Shown one piece after another: positions 1 to 8,956 of a stretch of DNA of 64,000 nt. Position 1 is the first letter of the stretch; every line of letters begins with the position of its first letter. Under the pieces are notes generated by a model, which was given only the letters and a program-made list of their open reading frames with translations, had not been told where the DNA came from and did not search any database. The position numbers and the translations under genes are program-made. Where the stretch lies: contig JAEZCO010000050.1 in the NCBI GenBank assembly GCA_023433505.1, forward strand, positions 23,346 through 87,345. Reading direction: 5' to 3'. This DNA comes from Bacillota bacterium (GTDB lineage: Bacteria > Bacillota > Clostridia > Acetivibrionales > DTU013).

Positions 1-1
1 C

Positions 2-193
2 GGAAATGGTATCCGCAAGAGCGCGCTTTTACAAAAGATTTTAACCCGGATGTTTAATATGAAGCTTCAGATACCGGTTTACAGGGAAGAGGCGGCATAT
101 GGAGCGGCACTTTTTGCAATGACAGGCGCCGGGCATTTTAAAGACACATCCGAAGCCCAAGCATTGATTAGCTATAAGGAGGAAGAGCTTTGA
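2..193 (+). CDS. FGGY-family carbohydrate kinase, C-terminal end (sedoheptulokinase-like), partial
   Basis: Only the last 63 residues are in the window; the gene starts to the left. The reading begins GNGIRKSALLQK, close to the C-terminal glycine-rich nucleotide-binding motif (GNGIRKN) of sedoheptulokinase-type FGGY kinases, and continues into EEAAYGAALFA, the usual last helix of the family. FGGY kinases phosphorylate sugars such as sedoheptulose or xylulose with ATP in the cytoplasm. Its TGA overlaps the TTG start of the isomerase gene by four bases, so the two are translationally coupled. The family is fairly sure; the substrate is inferred from the motif. Confidence 0.75.
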   Translation, partial: GNGIRKSALLQKILTRMFNMKLQIPVYREEAAYGAALFAMTGAGHFKDTSEAQALISYKEEEL

Positions 194-1263
194 ACGCAAA
201 GGAATATACAGATATCGCATCAAATCCGGTTTTTTTTGAACGAAACCGGGTATTCCGTGTTTATACGGGAGGAAAACTTTTTCATGGCTTCTTCGGCGAC
301 GAAGACAGGGACGGTTGCTTTCCGGAAGAATGGATTGCTTCCGGCGTAAGGGCTTTAAACAGAGATTTCCGGAGTGAACATGAAGGAATTTCCAGGATCC
401 ATGGAAAGGATTTGTATTTTGACCAGCTTTTAAAGGATCATAAAGAACAAATGCTGGGGGAAAGAGAGAGCTTCGATATTCTTGTAAAGATACTGGACAG
501 CGCTATCAGGCTTCCAGCCCAGGTACATCCGGATAAAGCCTTTTCAAAGGAATATTTTAAAAGTGGTTATGGGAAAACCGAAATGTGGTTGGTCCTTTCT
601 ACCCGGGAAAATGCAAAAATATACTTTGGACTTAAAAATGGCATAAGCAGGGAGGATTTTGCCTCGGCCATAGAAAAAAGCGAATCCGACAAAAATATAA
701 TGGAGTCCTTTCTCAATGAAATTCCGGTAAAAAAGGGGGATGTTTATCTTATACCTCCAAAAGCAGTACATGCAATCGGATACGGCTGCCTAATTCTTGA
801 GGTACAGGAACCTACAGACTTTACAATACAACCTGAAGCATGGTGCGGGGAGTACCATCTGAATGAATATGAAATGTATTTGGGTTTAAAAAAGGAACAG
901 GCAATGAAATGCTTCGATTTTTCCATCTGTGGAACAGATGCAGTAGGTCTTGGAAGGAAACAGCCGGCAATAATTAAAAAATCCGGCATCGTCTGTTCGG
1001 AACAATTGATCAGTTACCAGGATACAGTCTGTTTTTCAGTAAACCGCCACAGGCTTACCAAAGGGAGTCTGATTCTAAAAGATGCGCCATCGGTTTATAT
1101 CGTCACAGAAGGATTGGGTGTTTTGGAAAAGGAAGGCTTTATACAGCCGGTAAAAAAAGGTGATTATTTCTTTCTTCCCTATTCGATACGAAATCAATGC
1201 AAATTAAGGACTACCCTGGAAATGGAATTTGTTGAATGCCTTCCGTCGATGATCAAAAAATAA
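190..1263 (+). CDS. manA: Class I mannose-6-phosphate isomerase-like protein
   Basis: A 357-residue cupin-type phosphomannose isomerase, interconverting mannose 6-phosphate and fructose 6-phosphate. The family zinc ligands are visible as Q111 and H113 (AQVHPDK), E131 (KTEMWLV) and H194 (PPKAVHAIG); LILEVQEPTDFT follows as in the family. The C-terminal part (from about residue 270) is a second small cupin barrel. The start is the TTG at 190, behind AAGGAGGAAGAG, overlapping the stop of the upstream kinase, so both probably act on one imported sugar. Some family members near ketose kinases act on other phosphosugars, so the exact substrate is open. Confidence 0.85.
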   Translation: MNAKEYTDIASNPVFFERNRVFRVYTGGKLFHGFFGDEDRDGCFPEEWIASGVRALNRDFRSEHEGISRIHGKDLYFDQLLKDHKEQMLGERESFDILVKILDSAIRLPAQVHPDKAFSKEYFKSGYGKTEMWLVLSTRENAKIYFGLKNGISREDFASAIEKSESDKNIMESFLNEIPVKKGDVYLIPPKAVHAIGYGCLILEVQEPTDFTIQPEAWCGEYHLNEYEMYLGLKKEQAMKCFDFSICGTDAVGLGRKQPAIIKKSGIVCSEQLISYQDTVCFSVNRHRLTKGSLILKDAPSVYIVTEGLGVLEKEGFIQPVKKGDYFFLPYSIRNQCKLRTTLEMEFVECLPSMIKK

Positions 1264-1350
1264 AATACTTCAGAGTAGGGCAATGCCGATGATTTAAGTC
1301 TCATACAGTATTGCCGCCACTCCCTCCTAACTGACTTAAGGATAGTATTT

Positions 1351-2529
1351 TTATCTGGCTAATTTATAGATTTCAAGCACATCCTGCCAATACAGCTTTT
1401 TCAATCCGCCAATGGGATGTTCGCTGCCATAAGCTTCACCGGTGGCTTTTTTAGCCATCAGTTCCAGCTTGCTTTCGTCGATGCCGAGTCCTGAAAGGGT
1501 AGAGGGAAGCCCTATTTTTTCGAAAAATTCACGGAGGCGTTCTATACCTTCCAGTACAATAGCATCTGGGTTACGATAGCTGCCTTCGACTCCCATGACA
1601 TTCACTGCAAACTGTATAAACATATTGATGTTGCTCTTATATACATATTGCATCCAGGCCGGAGTCAATACGGCAAGGCCTGCGCCATGCGCTACATCAT
1701 AGATTGCGCTGAGCTCATGCTCCATACCATGGCAGGCCCAATCCTGTCCACGGCCAAGTCCCAGCATGTCATTGTGGGCAATGGTGCCGCCAAATCCAAC
1801 CTGGCACCATGCATCATAATTCGTCGGATTGGCTGATACGAGCAGCGCATTTTTCATAATGGTTTTTAAAGTTGTCTCGCAGAGGCCATCTGTCAAATCA
1901 GTCTGCAGAGTATTGGTGAAGTAGCGTTCAAAGATATGGCTCATCATATCCGCTACACCATTGGCAATTTGATTTTTCGGCAGGGTATAGAACAGCTCAG
2001 GATTCATGACACTAAGCACAGGGCGCAGATAATTGCTTCCATAGCCCAGCTTCATTTGCTTTTCCTCATTGGTAATAACAGTGCTGTTGCTGGATTCGCT
2101 GCCTGCCGCCGGAATCGTCAGTATTGTGGCAACCGGTAGTGCTGCCATAATGGCCTTTTTCTGCTCATAGACTTCCCAAACATCCCCGTCATAATATACA
2201 CCCATGGCAATAGCTTTTGCCGAGTCAATGACACTGCCGCCGCCCACAGCAAGAATCAGGTCCACACCTTCCTTTTTGCAAAGGGCAATGCCTTCATGAA
2301 CTAAAGATAAGCGGGGGTTGGGAACTACACCGCCCAATTCGATAAAATCCAGATAGTTTTCCTTTAGGGAAGCTACTACTGCATTATACAGACCGCTCTT
2401 TTTTATGCTGCTTCCGCCGAAGTGCAGCAATATCTTTGTGGCATGGGGCTGAAGCAGAGTACCAATCTCCTTATGTGTATCCTTGCCAAAGATAATGCGT
2501 GTGGGATTATGAAAATCAAAATTTAACAT
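1351..2529 (-). CDS. Iron-containing alcohol dehydrogenase (butanol dehydrogenase type)
   Basis: A 392-residue group III alcohol dehydrogenase of the BdhA/YqdH type, reducing aldehydes to alcohols with NAD(P)H. The nucleotide-binding loop is GGGSVIDSAKAIA (about residues 97-109). Metal ligands are expected in GVADMMSHIFERYF (D and H) and in HGMEHELSAIYDVAHGAG (two H). The length is normal. The start ATG is preceded on the minus strand by AAAGGAGCAATATA. It is transcribed on its own, divergent from the SDR gene across a 240-bp region. Substrate range cannot be read from the sequence. Confidence 0.9.
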   Translation of the reverse strand: MLNFDFHNPTRIIFGKDTHKEIGTLLQPHATKILLHFGGSSIKKSGLYNAVVASLKENYLDFIELGGVVPNPRLSLVHEGIALCKKEGVDLILAVGGGSVIDSAKAIAMGVYYDGDVWEVYEQKKAIMAALPVATILTIPAAGSESSNSTVITNEEKQMKLGYGSNYLRPVLSVMNPELFYTLPKNQIANGVADMMSHIFERYFTNTLQTDLTDGLCETTLKTIMKNALLVSANPTNYDAWCQVGFGGTIAHNDMLGLGRGQDWACHGMEHELSAIYDVAHGAGLAVLTPAWMQYVYKSNINMFIQFAVNVMGVEGSYRNPDAIVLEGIERLREFFEKIGLPSTLSGLGIDESKLELMAKKATGEAYGSEHPIGGLKKLYWQDVLEIYKLAR

Positions 2530-2648
2530 TATATTGCTCCTTTCTATACATGGCCTATGAAATTTAGGCTATATTAAGCAATGGATAGCGATTGGCTAAA
2601 TATATCTTGATGGTATATGCCAACTTGAAGTATACTAAAATTGTAAAC

Positions 2649-2666
2649 CTTAATGTTAACTTTAAG
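2649..2666. promoter_or_regulatory. Near-perfect palindrome in the divergent promoter region
   Basis: CTTAATGTTAACTTTAAG is palindromic at 16 of 18 positions and lies between the divergent alcohol dehydrogenase and SDR genes, in AT-rich DNA. It could be an operator shared by both. No regulator in the window is obviously matched to it. Confidence 0.35.
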
Positions 2667-2768
2667 TCAATAGAAAAATCTGAATACGTTGTAAAATAAA
2701 ATTAAAAGCGCATGTTTGGAGGTATACAGCTATTCCACAAGTATGCGCAGCAAAAGGATATTGAAATT

Positions 2769-3485
2769 ATGGGAAAAACAGTCTTAATCACAGGGGCATC
2801 CCGTGGGATTGGCTACGCCCTTGCAGAAACGTTTGCGATTAATAAATACACGGTATATGCCAACTATAATAAGAACCCTGATCCATTGATGACTCTTTCG
2901 GGTAAACTTTCAAAAGATGGATACACGCTGATTCCGCTGCATGCAGATGTGTCAAAGAAGAAGGATATAGAGCAAATGCTTTCAAAAACCAGCGGAATTG
3001 ATATTCTTATAAATAATGCGGGAATATCGCAGTTCAGGCCATTTACCGATATAACCGAAGCCGATTGGGACAATATGATGCTGGTAAATTTGAAATCAGC
3101 CTATTTATGTACTCACTGCGTTATTCCCGATATGATTCACAACAAGTATGGGGTTATTATCAATATATCTTCAATGTGGGGAGTTACCGGCGGATCATGC
3201 GAGGTGCATTATTCCACGGCGAAGGCCGGAATGATAGGTTTTACAAAAGCTCTGGCCAAGGAAATGGCCCCCTCCGGAATACGCGTCAATTGCGTTGCCC
3301 CGGGTGTTATCGAAACGGATATGAATAAAGATTTTTCCGACTCCGACAGGCAATTGATAAAAGATCAAACACCGCTGGGAAGGATAGGACTTCCTGAGCA
3401 TATTGCCCGGGCGGCTCTATTTCTCGCAGAAGATGAATTTATTACCGGAGAAGTATTGAATGTTAACGGCGGTTTCCATATCTAG
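2769..3485 (+). CDS. SDR-family NAD(P)-dependent oxidoreductase (FabG/YmfI-like)
   Basis: A 238-residue short-chain dehydrogenase. The cofactor motif TGASRGIG is near the N-terminus, followed by NNAG, the catalytic Ser in ISSMWG, and YSTAK with the catalytic Tyr and Lys. The C-terminus (EDEFITGEVLNVNGGFHI) is standard for 3-oxoacyl-ACP reductases. It resembles YmfI, the 5-aminopentanone reductase that matures elongation factor P in Firmicutes, but that is a family-level impression. An upstream in-frame ATG exists at 2712. I chose 2769 because AAAGGATATTGAAATT precedes it and the protein then starts directly at the Rossmann strand. Confidence 0.85.
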   Translation: MGKTVLITGASRGIGYALAETFAINKYTVYANYNKNPDPLMTLSGKLSKDGYTLIPLHADVSKKKDIEQMLSKTSGIDILINNAGISQFRPFTDITEADWDNMMLVNLKSAYLCTHCVIPDMIHNKYGVIINISSMWGVTGGSCEVHYSTAKAGMIGFTKALAKEMAPSGIRVNCVAPGVIETDMNKDFSDSDRQLIKDQTPLGRIGLPEHIARAALFLAEDEFITGEVLNVNGGFHI

Positions 3486-3514
3486 GCTGAAATATTTCAA
3501 ACAACCATTACCTT

Positions 3515-4597
3515 TTATACGCTCCATCCCAGATTTTCCTGCTGAATGGTGCAAAGTCTTTCATACAATCCCTTTTTCTTCATCAACTCTTCATGAGTAC
3601 CTTCTTCTACCAGCCGGCCTTCCTCAAGGACGATGATTTTACCGTCGCCGGCTACGGTTCTTAACCGGTGGGCGATGACGATAACGGTTTTGCCTTCAAT
3701 GGGCCTTGAAATTGCCTGCTGGATCAGCACCTCGTTTTCCGGGTCCATGGAAGCCGTGGCCTCGTCAAGAAGAACAATGGGTGCGTTTTTCAACAGTGCC
3801 CGGGCAATGGAAATCCTCTGTCTTTCACCTCCTGAAAGGGTACTTCCGTTTTCTCCGAGCAGAGTCTGATATCCGTCCGGCAGGCTGCTTGCAAATTCGT
3901 CGCAGCAGGCTGCCTTAGCCGCTGCCATAACCTGATCCTCCGTAGCCTCCAGATTTCCGATGCGGATATTATTGTAAATGGTATCGTTAAACAGGACCAC
4001 ATCCTGGAACACAAAGGACATATAGCCCATCAGGTGTTCCGGGTCAAGGGTCCTGACGTCAACACCGCCTACTTTTACCGTTCCCCTGTTTACATCCCAG
4101 AATCTCGCAATCAATTTCGTCAAGGTGCTTTTCCCGCTTCCGGAAGGACCTACCAGAGCGGTAATACCATTTGCCGGAATAGAAAGCGTCACGTCTTTAA
4201 TGACTGCTTCCTGGGGAGAAGGGCTGCCTGTATAGCTGAGGGATACATTTTCAAATTTTATCGTGTAGTCCTTTATCTCTTTGATGGCATCTCCCTCCAT
4301 TACAGGAGTGGAAATGAGAGTCCTCATACGGCTTGTGGACACATGCATATACAAAAGCTCAGGAAGCAGGGTTAACTCTGTTAGTATGGGTCCGTATATC
4401 CTTACCGCGATCAGGAAAAACATCAGTAAGGGAATAAGTTCAATTTTTTTGCCTGTCAATAGATAAGTTCCTGCAAAAACCGTAAGCCCGACGCCCGCCT
4501 GTACAATGATTTGTGCTCCGGTGACAAAAACTCCGGAGGTGAATTCCATTTTGATTGCCATTTGCTTCATCAATCGGAGGGCGCCATCCAGAGCGGA
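3515..4597 (-). pseudogene. 5'-truncated ABC transporter (TMD end plus ATPase domain)
   Basis: The reading frame holds the last one to two membrane helices and a complete ATPase domain of an exporter-fold ABC protein: Walker A GPSGGGKS-like GPSGSGKST, signature LSGGERQRIS, Walker B IVLLDEATA, then the H-loop AHRLRTV. About 230 N-terminal residues that the family needs are missing. Going upstream the homologous frame stops at a TAA at 4598-4600. It resembles the paired ABC genes at 35-39 kb and 52-56 kb (same GLY..C-terminal end), so it may be a relic of another copy. It is unlikely to make a working transporter. Confidence 0.75.
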
Positions 4598-4910
4598 TTA
4601 TCAAAAAATATACAATGAACTTATTACATTTTAATGTGAAATTTATGTCAAAATATATACAGAAGGTTATTCATAAGAAAAAACAAAAAAAAATAAAAAA
4701 ACAATATACCGTTTTAAGTTATCCGGTTTATACTTAACGTGTAAGCGATCACATTTCTATTCCGGGCTATGAAGGCCTGTAGTATATACGATACTTATAA
4801 ATTTATTCTTAGAGACTGAAAATTGAAGTATTGCCGTTATTTTTTAAGGGTGTAAGATGCCTATTAATTAATGTTAGTATCATTACAGTAGTTAGTGATT
4901 TTTTCTTATA
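4598..4910. other. AT-rich intergenic region and leader start
   Basis: No gene is seen in these 313 bases. They run from the broken end of the ABC remnant to the hairpin leader of the methyl-branch operon and presumably contain its promoter, but I could not pick one -35/-10 pair with confidence. A weak hairpin (ATCATT at 4880-4885 with AGTGAT at 4895-4900, then six T) lies just before the conserved leader element. Confidence 0.4.
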
Positions 4911-4959
4911 AGCCACGAAGGTTTATTTGATCTGCGAGATTAAAACTTCGTGGTTTTTT
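4911..4959 (+). promoter_or_regulatory. Conserved hairpin leader element, copy 1 (candidate attenuator RNA)
   Basis: The stem CCACGAAG (4913-4920) pairs with CTTCGTGG (4946-4953), followed by six T. Inside is a second stem, TTGATCT with AGATTAA around a GCG loop. The 5' strand AGCCACGAAGGTT matches copies at 19848 and 21451. It lies 44 bases before the start of the methyl-branch operon and has no co-oriented gene directly upstream, so a terminator for something else is unlikely. Confidence 0.65.
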
Positions 4960-5002
4960 CATGCTTTTTTTCTATTTTTTATTTATTAAGGCGGGTTATT
5001 TA

Positions 5003-6016
5003 ATGAGTGCAGTGGCTGTGATAGGTGGCGGCATTGCCGGGTGCAATGCGGCGTATAGGTTGGCTGAAGCGGGAAAACAGGTGGTGTTGATAGAAAAATC
5101 AAGCCAGTTGGGAGGAAATATAAGAAAATTTGGCTGTAAGGCGGATGATCGCTGCGTAAAGGATAACTTATGCCTTGTAGAAGGTGTGTTTGACAAAATA
5201 AATAGCACAAAGAACATTGAAATACTTTGCGACAGCGAGGTGGATAGTCTCTCCGGAAATGCGGGGAGCTATACGCTTGAAGTCAGAAGCAATGGAGAAT
5301 ATATGCGGTTGGCAGAGATTGGAGCTATTATTATTGCAACAGGTTATGTAAAGTTTTCAGAAAAAGAGACAGGCGCTCTGCAGTGGGAAAAAGACACGCG
5401 CATCCTCTGGGCCAGTGAATTGGAAGAGACCCTTTACAGGAGAAAATCCCGCATCGACGCCCTTGAAGGAGTCAAGAGCATGGTTTTTATCCAATGCCAG
5501 GGCTCCAGGTCCGTTACGGAGAAGGCGGACTATTGCTCCAGAACGTGCTGCGGCTATTCTTACCGGATGGCAAGGGCAGTCAGATATTTACACCCCGGGA
5601 TACGTATTGACATGCTTTATATGGATCTCCAGGAAGCTGGCTATATGCAGGAGCTCAGCTTTGAAGTCCTGGAACGGTATGAGATGCATCCGTTTCTATG
5701 CAGGCCGGTAAGTATTAAGAAAAAGGACGATGTTATGGCAATTTCCTATGAAGACAGGGAAGCGGGCATGATGAAAGAAATTACGGCCGACATAATCATA
5801 TTGTCTGAAGGTATGCACCCCGGGGAAGATAATGAAAAGTTTGCGGAAACATTCAATCTGCAAATCAATGAAAAAGGGTTTTTAAGCAGTATAGAGGATG
5901 AGGCGGCATCCGGTATTTACCTTGCCGGGACAGTAAAAGGTCCCAAGGATATCGCTGAATCCATCAATGAAGCAAAAATCGCGGCGGATAGGATTCTATC
6001 CGTATCAGAGGAGTGA
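5003..6016 (+). CDS. HdrA/QmoA-like FAD-dependent disulfide-reductase-type flavoprotein
   Basis: A 337-residue flavoprotein. It opens with the FAD motif VIGGGIAGCNAAYRLAE and LIEKSSQLGGNI, has the family's mid segment FIQCQGSRS and a Cys-rich YCSRTCCGYSY, and closes with the FAD segment SGIYLAGTVKGPKDIAESI. This is the HdrA core without ferredoxin inserts, most like QmoA. HdrA-type proteins pass or bifurcate electrons in cytoplasmic complexes. The start at 5003 (M-S-A-V-A-V-I) was taken over the upstream in-frame ATG at 4961 because AAGGCGGG precedes it and the Rossmann strand begins at once. It is the first gene of the operon, behind leader element copy 1. Confidence 0.85.
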   Translation: MSAVAVIGGGIAGCNAAYRLAEAGKQVVLIEKSSQLGGNIRKFGCKADDRCVKDNLCLVEGVFDKINSTKNIEILCDSEVDSLSGNAGSYTLEVRSNGEYMRLAEIGAIIIATGYVKFSEKETGALQWEKDTRILWASELEETLYRRKSRIDALEGVKSMVFIQCQGSRSVTEKADYCSRTCCGYSYRMARAVRYLHPGIRIDMLYMDLQEAGYMQELSFEVLERYEMHPFLCRPVSIKKKDDVMAISYEDREAGMMKEITADIIILSEGMHPGEDNEKFAETFNLQINEKGFLSSIEDEAASGIYLAGTVKGPKDIAESINEAKIAADRILSVSEE

Positions 6017-6020
6017 TTGC

Positions 6021-7397
6021 ATGTATGACGTGGTATTTATCGGAAACGGCATAAAAACGGAATACAATATGGCAGTGATTGATCCGAAGCAGCTCGTACG
6101 GGTTTGCGGGCAGATAGGCTGTTTCGAGCTGTTGGCAGGGGAGTCTGGAGCTATCAGCGCCATTCATGCAAAGACTATTGTAGTCAATATGGACCCGGAA
6201 GAAGTATTGCCTATAGACGGGGCAGAAAGTTCCGCGGCTGCTGCCGGGGAACCGGAGGAAACAGCGGTGTTTATACAGGATTACCTGTCGTTGACGCCTG
6301 CTTATTACGACAAGCTCGGATTGCTTAATGCCATAAGGATAAAAGAGCAGTTCGGGAAGGAATTGGTATATTTCTACCGTTCCATGAGGTTCCCGGATGG
6401 CGACGGTTCCTTATATAAAAGAGCAAGAAGGTTGGGAATCGTATTTGAAAAGTATGCTGGGGAAAATTTGAGAATCACGCCCCGGGACGGTTTCCAAATC
6501 GATTTTAAAAATGTTTTTCTCAATTTTTCCATCCATACCGGATCTCTGTATATGGCCCCATTGATAAAGCCCGGAAGGTCATATGCAAGAGTGGCGGACA
6601 TCCTGCATATTAAAAAAAACGGAGAAGGGTTTTTGCAGGCGGACAATGTATACCTTCAGCCTACCAGGACAAACCGGAGAGGGATCTATGCAATAGGATT
6701 CACAAGAGGGCGCAGCGGCATGACTTCATTGGATGAGGATATCGCTTTCACCCTGTCGGACATAAAGCGTGAGACAATTTCCCTCCACCCGCTGACGTCA
6801 GACCGGAGGGAAGTGGATGAAAAGGCTTGTGCACTTTGCTATACATGTTTTCGAAGCTGTCCTCACGGTGCCATTGAAAGGGAAGAAGCCGCAGACTGCA
6901 TGAGGGTGAACGAATACGCCTGCTATGGCTGCAATACCTGCATATCGGCTTGTCCGGCCCAGGCGATCTCAATAGCAGAGAAAAAGGATATCCGAAGAAG
7001 AGTGGAAAGCAAGCCCTATAAAATCCTCCTATGCGAAAATTCGGCCGAAACCGCCTACCGCGAGATGGGGGAAATGTTGGGCGAAGATACGGAGATCGGA
7101 ACAATTCCCTGCAGCAATAGCGTCCGTAAGTCGGACATTTACAGGGAATTGTCCGGCATGGAAAGCAAGCTGCTGGTATTGGGGTGTATCAATGACGCCT
7201 GCAGGCATATTGACGGGAACAAAAATTTTGAAAAGGTGGTCAGGGAGGCGAGGAGGAATCTCTCAGGGATTGGCCTTGATCCGGAAAGGGTACGGTTTGA
7301 AAGGGTATCTCTCCGTATGAAGGATCGTTTGAAAGAAATAGTAGATCAGTTTATGGGGGTGGAGAGGGATGATTGTAGCCCGTCAAAAATTAATTGA
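6021..7397 (+). CDS. QmoB-like protein: degenerate HdrA region, two [4Fe-4S] sites and a C-terminal MvhD domain
   Basis: A 458-residue fusion. The N-terminal 250 residues look HdrA-related but lack a clean GxGxxG, so flavin binding is uncertain. Two ferredoxin motifs follow (CALCYTCFRSCP and CYGCNTCISACP), and the C-terminus is an MvhD domain with ILLCENSAE and LGCINDACRHIDGN. That order matches QmoB of sulfate reducers. The role is probably electron relay between the NADH module and the Hdr/MetVF part. The start ATG at 6021 follows AGAGGAGTG, four bases after the previous gene; the longer frame would run back into that gene. Confidence 0.8.
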   Translation: MYDVVFIGNGIKTEYNMAVIDPKQLVRVCGQIGCFELLAGESGAISAIHAKTIVVNMDPEEVLPIDGAESSAAAAGEPEETAVFIQDYLSLTPAYYDKLGLLNAIRIKEQFGKELVYFYRSMRFPDGDGSLYKRARRLGIVFEKYAGENLRITPRDGFQIDFKNVFLNFSIHTGSLYMAPLIKPGRSYARVADILHIKKNGEGFLQADNVYLQPTRTNRRGIYAIGFTRGRSGMTSLDEDIAFTLSDIKRETISLHPLTSDRREVDEKACALCYTCFRSCPHGAIEREEAADCMRVNEYACYGCNTCISACPAQAISIAEKKDIRRRVESKPYKILLCENSAETAYREMGEMLGEDTEIGTIPCSNSVRKSDIYRELSGMESKLLVLGCINDACRHIDGNKNFEKVVREARRNLSGIGLDPERVRFERVSLRMKDRLKEIVDQFMGVERDDCSPSKIN

Positions 7398-8040
7398 AGA
7401 GATCATTGGGAAAATAGGCAGGGCGGAAAAGCTTCTGATCGCAGGCTGCGGCACCTGCATGACGGTGTGTATGGCCGGAGGGACAAGAGAAGCTGAAGCA
7501 TTGGCAGAGCTTTTGAATACCTATTTCAAAAAGGAAAATATGTCTGTTGTTATCGAAGTGAAGACCATAGAAAGACAATGCGACAGGGAGTTTTTGGATG
7601 AACTGGAGGGGCCGGCCAAAAGGGCGGACTTGATATTGTCCATGGGCTGTGGGGTAGGAGTTCAGGGCATTGCTGAAAGATATCCGGATAAAATCGTGCT
7701 GCCGGGTTTGAATACACAGTTTTTCGGAACGACGGTGGATAAAGGGATATGGGCGGAAAGATGCGCAGGCTGCGGAGAATGCGTCCTTGATAAATTTTGC
7801 GGCGTATGTCCCGTTGCAAGATGCTCCAAAAGCTTGCTTAACGGTCCATGCGGAGGATCAAGGGCGGGCAGGTGCGAGGTGAGCGGAGAAATTGAATGCG
7901 GCTGGCAGCTGATATACGACAGGGCCGTTAGAATAGGACAGCTGGACAGGCTGATGGAGATTGAAGGCCCGAAGGACTGGTCCACAAGCAGGGATGGCGG
8001 TCCAAGGAAAACCGTCAGGGAGGAGTTTGCAGATGACTAA
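7369..8040 (+). CDS. metV: MetV, zinc/Fe-S partner subunit of methylenetetrahydrofolate reductase
   Basis: A 223-residue protein of the MTHFR C-terminal family. It starts with IAGCGTCMTVC and has a Cys-rich C-terminal half (CAGCGECVLDKFCGVCPVARC, then NGPCGG), as in MetV of acetogens. MetV binds MetF and brings Fe-S/zinc sites that link MetF to Hdr-type electron carriers, as described for Moorella. The gene overlaps the one before it by 29 bases and metF by 8, and is preceded by GGGGGTGGAGAGG. Co-translation of metV and metF supports complex formation. Confidence 0.88.
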   Translation: MIVARQKLIEEIIGKIGRAEKLLIAGCGTCMTVCMAGGTREAEALAELLNTYFKKENMSVVIEVKTIERQCDREFLDELEGPAKRADLILSMGCGVGVQGIAERYPDKIVLPGLNTQFFGTTVDKGIWAERCAGCGECVLDKFCGVCPVARCSKSLLNGPCGGSRAGRCEVSGEIECGWQLIYDRAVRIGQLDRLMEIEGPKDWSTSRDGGPRKTVREEFADD

Positions 8041-8956
8041 AAATGCCAGTAACCTTGAAAGGATTCTGGAAGCAGGGTATTTTGGGGTTTGCAGTGAAAT
8101 GGGGCCGCCTATGAGCGCAGACTGGGATGTTATATGGAAAAAGGCGGAAAAGCTCTCGGGATATGTGGATGCGGTCAATATCACCGACAATCAGACAGCG
8201 GTCGTACGTATGTCGTCCATCGCCGCCGCAGTTATTGCAAAGAGGGCGGGACTCGAACCGGTAATACAGGTAACCTGCAGGGACAGGAACAGGATAGCCA
8301 TACAGAGCGATATCCTGGGGGCAAGCGGACTGGGGATAAAAAATGTCCTGTGCTTGACCGGGGACCATCAGACCTTCGGCAGCGAGCCCGGCTCCAAAAA
8401 CGTATTTGACATGGACTCGGTCCAGTTGATCCAATGCGTGACCGGAATGGTCAACGGCAAATTTCCGGGCGGAAAGGAAATCAAGGTTCCCCCTGCACTG
8501 TTTGTGGGCGGAGCATATAATCCTTTTGCAGACCTCCAGGAAATGCAAATGGTAAAGCTTTTGAAAAAGGTGGAGGCCGGAGTGAAGTTTATACAGACGC
8601 AGGCTGTATACAATGTTGAAGCCTTCGAAGAATGGATGAAAAAAGTCAGGGAGCTGGGCCTTCATAAAAAAGTGCATATTCTTGCGGGAATATTGCCCAC
8701 CAAATCGCCTAAAGCACTCCGGATGATGCAGAAAGAGGTTGCAGGCATGGATGTTCCCGAGGAAATTGTGGAACGGATGGAGATGTGCGCGGACCCGTCG
8801 AAAGAGGGCGTAAAAATGGCGGTGGAGCTCATTGAAAGGGTAAAGAGGATCGAAGGTGTGAAGGGGATACATCTGATGCCTGTAGGCTGGGAGCAGATCA
8901 CTCCGGAGGTGGTACGGGAAGCGGGACTGTATCCCAGGCCAGAGGTGGATATATGA
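8033..8956 (+). CDS. metF: MetF, methylenetetrahydrofolate reductase catalytic subunit
   Basis: A 307-residue TIM-barrel enzyme reducing 5,10-methylene-THF to 5-methyl-THF, the last step of the Wood-Ljungdahl methyl branch. Visible family features are ACCSEMGPP-like VCSEMGPPMSADW, DAVNITDNQTA, the VQVTCRDRNRIA segment, CLTGDHQTFG, VGGAYNPF and KFIQTQAVYN. The longer frame begins at 7961 inside metV; ATG 8033 follows GGGAGGAG and starts where the family starts. It overlaps metV by 8 bases and shares ATGA with the next gene. Confidence 0.93.
   Translation: MTKNASNLERILEAGYFGVCSEMGPPMSADWDVIWKKAEKLSGYVDAVNITDNQTAVVRMSSIAAAVIAKRAGLEPVIQVTCRDRNRIAIQSDILGASGLGIKNVLCLTGDHQTFGSEPGSKNVFDMDSVQLIQCVTGMVNGKFPGGKEIKVPPALFVGGAYNPFADLQEMQMVKLLKKVEAGVKFIQTQAVYNVEAFEEWMKKVRELGLHKKVHILAGILPTKSPKALRMMQKEVAGMDVPEEIVERMEMCADPSKEGVKMAVELIERVKRIEGVKGIHLMPVGWEQITPEVVREAGLYPRPEVDI

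Noticed and set aside
1264..1350. Bidirectional terminator between manA and the alcohol dehydrogenase
   Set aside because: GGCAAT/ATTGCC and GAGT/ACTC can pair, but the loop is long and there is no T-run on either side.
4911..4959. Known THF, ZTP, T-box or SAM riboswitch for the leader element
   Set aside because: The element is only about 50 bases and lacks the conserved cores I know for those classes (for example the T-box AGGGTGGTACCGCG).
8015..8872. 285-codon minus-strand frame opposite metF
   Set aside because: Shadow of metF, with no family features and unusual composition.
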